Shown here piece after piece: positions 12,364-14,162 of a stretch of 14,162 nucleotides of DNA. The DNA is from Alphaproteobacteria bacterium. GTDB lineage: Bacteria > Pseudomonadota > Alphaproteobacteria > Rhizobiales > Aestuariivirgaceae. The notes under the pieces were generated by a model, which did not search any database, had not been told where the DNA came from, and saw nothing but the letters and a program-made list of their open reading frames with translations. A program made the translations under genes and the position numbers. The stretch's first letter is position 1. Each line of letters starts with the position of its first letter. The stretch spans positions 1 to 14,162 of the forward strand of contig JAHEJE010000032.1 in assembly GCA_024639035.1 (NCBI GenBank). Reading direction: 5' to 3'.

Positions 12364-12753
12364 TCAGTTCAGGTACTTCTTCAGCGCGTCCGGATCAGCG
12401 GGTGTCAGTTCAACCGATTCACCGCAGCCGCAGGCCGAGGTCTGGTTGGGGTTGCGGAACACAAAGCCGCTCTTCAGCGTCGAGGTCTCGTAGTCCATCT
12501 CCGAGCCGAGCAGGAACAGCACGGCTTTGGCGTCGATCAGCACCTTTATGCCCTTGTCCTCAACGACCTCGTCGAATTTCCCGACTTCAGGGGCCCAGTC
12601 CATGGTGTACTCCATGCCGGCGCAACCGCCGTTCTTGACGCCGATGCGCAGGCCCTCGACGGGCTCGTCTTTGCCAGACATGATCTCGCGAATGCGCTCA
12701 GCGGCGGTATCGGTCAGGGTCATCACCTGGGGTTTCGGTCGTGGTGCGGTCAT
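12364..12753 (-). CDS. sufA: Iron-sulfur cluster carrier, A-type (SufA/IscA/HesB family)
   Basis: 129 aa A-type carrier that receives Fe-S clusters from the SUF scaffold and hands them to apoproteins in the cytoplasm. The three conserved cysteines are present: C44 in NGGCAGMEY and C108/C110 in the C-terminal SACGCGESV. After a short leader (MTAPRPKPQ) the fold begins at 'VMTLTDTAAERIREIM'. AAAGGA lies 11 bases before the ATG. It follows the DUF59 gene by 45 bases and is the last gene of the suf group in the window. IscA or ErpA cannot be excluded from sequence alone, but position behind sufS and sufT makes SufA the best name. The downstream hairpin (12352-12364) is weak and lacks a T-run. Confidence 0.92.
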   Translation of the reverse strand: MTAPRPKPQVMTLTDTAAERIREIMSGKDEPVEGLRIGVKNGGCAGMEYTMDWAPEVGKFDEVVEDKGIKVLIDAKAVLFLLGSEMDYETSTLKSGFVFRNPNQTSACGCGESVELTPADPDALKKYLN

Positions 12754-12798
12754 GATTTGTCGAGTCCTTTGAATCGCTTGGGCGATGAGGCTTCAGTT

Positions 12799-13221
12799 CT
12801 ACCACATGTTGAGGGCGACACGGGCCTCGTCCGACATGCGGCTTGGGTCCCAGGGCGGATCGAACACCAGGTTGGCCTTGACGCTCTGGACGCCCTCGAC
12901 CATGGAAATCGCGCCCTCGACCCAGATCGGCATTTCCCCGGCGACCGGACAGCCCGGTGCGGTCAGTGTCATGTCGACGGTCACGTTGCGGTCATCGTCG
13001 ACATCGATCTTGTAGATCAGGCCGAGTTCATAAATATCGACCGGAATTTCCGGGTCGTAGACCGTCTTGACGGCGGCGATCATGTCGTCGGTCAGACGGG
13101 TCAGTTCTTCGGCGGGTATGGCGCTTTCGAGCGCCTCCACTTCCGGTGCCTCATGCTCGCTCGGTCCCGGGACGGGCGCCGGCGCGCAGGATTGCTGGTC
13201 TGGTTTGCGGGTATCGTCCAT
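12799..13221 (-). CDS. sufT: SUF system maturation protein SufT (DUF59 / MIP18 family)
   Basis: 140 aa cytoplasmic protein of the MIP18 family, known in SUF operons as an accessory factor for Fe-S protein maturation. The first ~45 residues are acidic and Pro/Ala-rich and probably unstructured. The domain then shows the two family blocks: DPEIPVDIYELGLIY at 56-70 and TLTAPGCP with the conserved C91 at 85-92. The C-terminus ends in DPPWDPSRMSDEARVALNMW, typical of this family. The start lies eight bases after the sufS stop, with AGGGGATGAG between, so it is cotranscribed. Phenylacetate-pathway PaaD is a relative, but the suf neighbours exclude that reading. Confidence 0.92.
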   Translation of the reverse strand: MDDTRKPDQQSCAPAPVPGPSEHEAPEVEALESAIPAEELTRLTDDMIAAVKTVYDPEIPVDIYELGLIYKIDVDDDRNVTVDMTLTAPGCPVAGEMPIWVEGAISMVEGVQSVKANLVFDPPWDPSRMSDEARVALNMW

Positions 13222-13229
13222 CTCATCCC

Positions 13230-14162
13230 CTACATGAACATTTGCCGGGCTTTTTCAAGGGCTTCAACCAGCCGGTCGACGTCGTCAAAGGTATTATACA
13301 TGCCAAATGAGGCACGGCAGGTTGAAGTTACGCCAAAACGATTGAGCAGCGGCTGGGCGCAATGGGTGCCGGCGCGCACCGCCACGCCATAGCGGTCGAT
13401 GATCGTCGAGATGTCATGGGCATGGGCGCCCTCCATCTCAAACGAGATAATGGCCGCCTTGTCTTGCGCCTGGCCGATGATCTTCAGAGCGTTCACGCCG
13501 GCCAGCCGCTCGTTGGCATAGTCCAGCAATTGCTGCTCATGGGCTGCGATGTTTTCGCGGCCCACCTGCATCATGTACTCAAGCGCCGCGCCAAGGCCGA
13601 TGGCCTGGACAATCGCCGGCGTTCCCGCTTCAAAGCGGTGTGGCGGCGCGGCGTAGGTCACATTGTCCTCAAACACATCGAGGATCATCTCGCCACCGCC
13701 CTGATACGGCGGCATGGCGCTGAGATGTTCCATCTTGCCGTACAGCACGCCGATGCCGGAGGGACCGTAGGTCTTGTGGCCGGTGAAGACATAGAAATCG
13801 GCATCGAGCGCCTGGACATCGACGGGCGTGTGGACCGCACCCTGGCTGCCGTCGATCAGCACCGGGATGCCGCGGCTGTGGGCCAGATCGATCACCCGCT
13901 TGATGGGCACAATTGTACCGAGCGCGTTGGAGATATGGGTGATCGCCACCATTTTGGTGCGCGAGGTGATCAGCTTTTCAAACTCATCGAACAGGAAATT
14001 GCCGTCCTCGTCGACCGGCGCCCACTTGATCACCGCGCCGTTTCGCTCGCGATGGAAGTGCCACGGCACGATGTTGGAATGATGCTCCATGATCGACAGT
14101 ACGATCTCGTCGCCCTCGCCGATGCGCATGCCGCCGAACGACGATGCCACCAGATTGATGGC
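13230..14162 (-). CDS. sufS: Cysteine desulfurase SufS, N-terminal part beyond the window
   Basis: PLP-dependent cysteine desulfurase that supplies sulfur to the SUF machinery. About 310 C-terminal residues are visible of a family length near 410. The frame remains open to the window edge, so the GTG at 14150 is internal (AINLVASSFGG continues upstream). Visible motifs: EHHSNIVPW, which provides the cofactor-stacking His region; IDGSQGAVH with the PLP-binding Asp; TGHKTYGPSG with the Schiff-base lysine; and RAGTHCAQP with the persulfide cysteine, whose RxGxHC context marks a group II (SufS/CsdA) enzyme. The C-terminus MYNTFDDVDRLVEALEKA is normal. sufT follows after eight bases. sufB, sufC and sufD are expected off the right edge but not seen. 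Confidence 0.94.
   Translation of the reverse strand, partial: AINLVASSFGGMRIGEGDEIVLSIMEHHSNIVPWHFHRERNGAVIKWAPVDEDGNFLFDEFEKLITSRTKMVAITHISNALGTIVPIKRVIDLAHSRGIPVLIDGSQGAVHTPVDVQALDADFYVFTGHKTYGPSGIGVLYGKMEHLSAMPPYQGGGEMILDVFEDNVTYAAPPHRFEAGTPAIVQAIGLGAALEYMMQVGRENIAAHEQQLLDYANERLAGVNALKIIGQAQDKAAIISFEMEGAHAHDISTIIDRYGVAVRAGTHCAQPLLNRFGVTSTCRASFGMYNTFDDVDRLVEALEKARQMFM

Noticed and set aside
12352..12364. GACGCCGGGCGTC hairpin after sufA as a terminator
   Set aside because: Short loop and no T-run on either strand; too weak to call.
10846..13392. 848-codon open frame on the plus strand across the flippase, sufA and sufT genes
   Set aside because: It is antisense to four recognisable genes, is rich in Gln, His, Arg and Gly as expected from the reverse of high-GC genes, and shows no domain.
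1..14162. CRISPR array, toxin-antitoxin pair, restriction or phage-defence island
   Set aside because: No regularly spaced repeats and no recognisable defence or toxin domains in any frame I examined.

Overview
The window looks like chromosomal DNA of an alphaproteobacterium, probably of the Hyphomicrobiales. This rests on high GC with strong third-position GC bias, an alphaproteobacterial-type ParE, and the gene order sufS - sufT (DUF59) - sufA. The assignment is from recognition of protein families, not from a database search. Both ends cut through genes: the left edge lies inside livM and the right edge inside sufS.

Layout. 1-2408 (+): end of a branched-chain amino acid type ABC transporter operon, livM-livG-livF, with overlapping stops and starts; livF uses a TTG start. 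2409-about 3700: mobile-element debris. An IS3-family orfA and a 3'-truncated orfB lie on +, followed on - by a relic in which an IS481-type helix-turn-helix is joined in frame to the C-terminus of an IS3-type transposase, next to what looks like an IS3-type terminal repeat. 3700-4375: no convincing gene, but a strong orphan hairpin terminator. 4418-4702 (-): a small exported, very basic protein with its own SD and terminator. 5013-7049 (+): parE. 7120-8004 (+): a short D-alanyl-D-alanine carboxypeptidase. 8384-9811 (+): a DEAD-box RNA helicase with a basic tail.

From 9812 the genes are on the minus strand. A two-gene surface-polysaccharide unit (Wzx-like flippase followed by a family 2 glycosyltransferase, overlapping ATGA) is preceded by a perfect 9-bp inverted repeat with tra-box-like half-sites. 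It is followed by an in-frame coding-like stretch after the glycosyltransferase stop codon. At the right edge, sufS-sufT-sufA form the end of a SUF iron-sulfur cluster assembly operon.

Functionally the window is mostly housekeeping: amino acid uptake, chromosome decatenation, peptidoglycan trimming, RNA remodelling and Fe-S biogenesis. Two accessory patches are spliced in: the insertion-sequence scar behind livF and the flippase/glycosyltransferase pair. I see no CRISPR array, tRNA, rRNA, phage module or complete novel defence system. The least explained items are the inverted repeat upstream of the flippase, the coding-like stretch behind the glycosyltransferase, the chimeric transposase relic and the orphan terminator.
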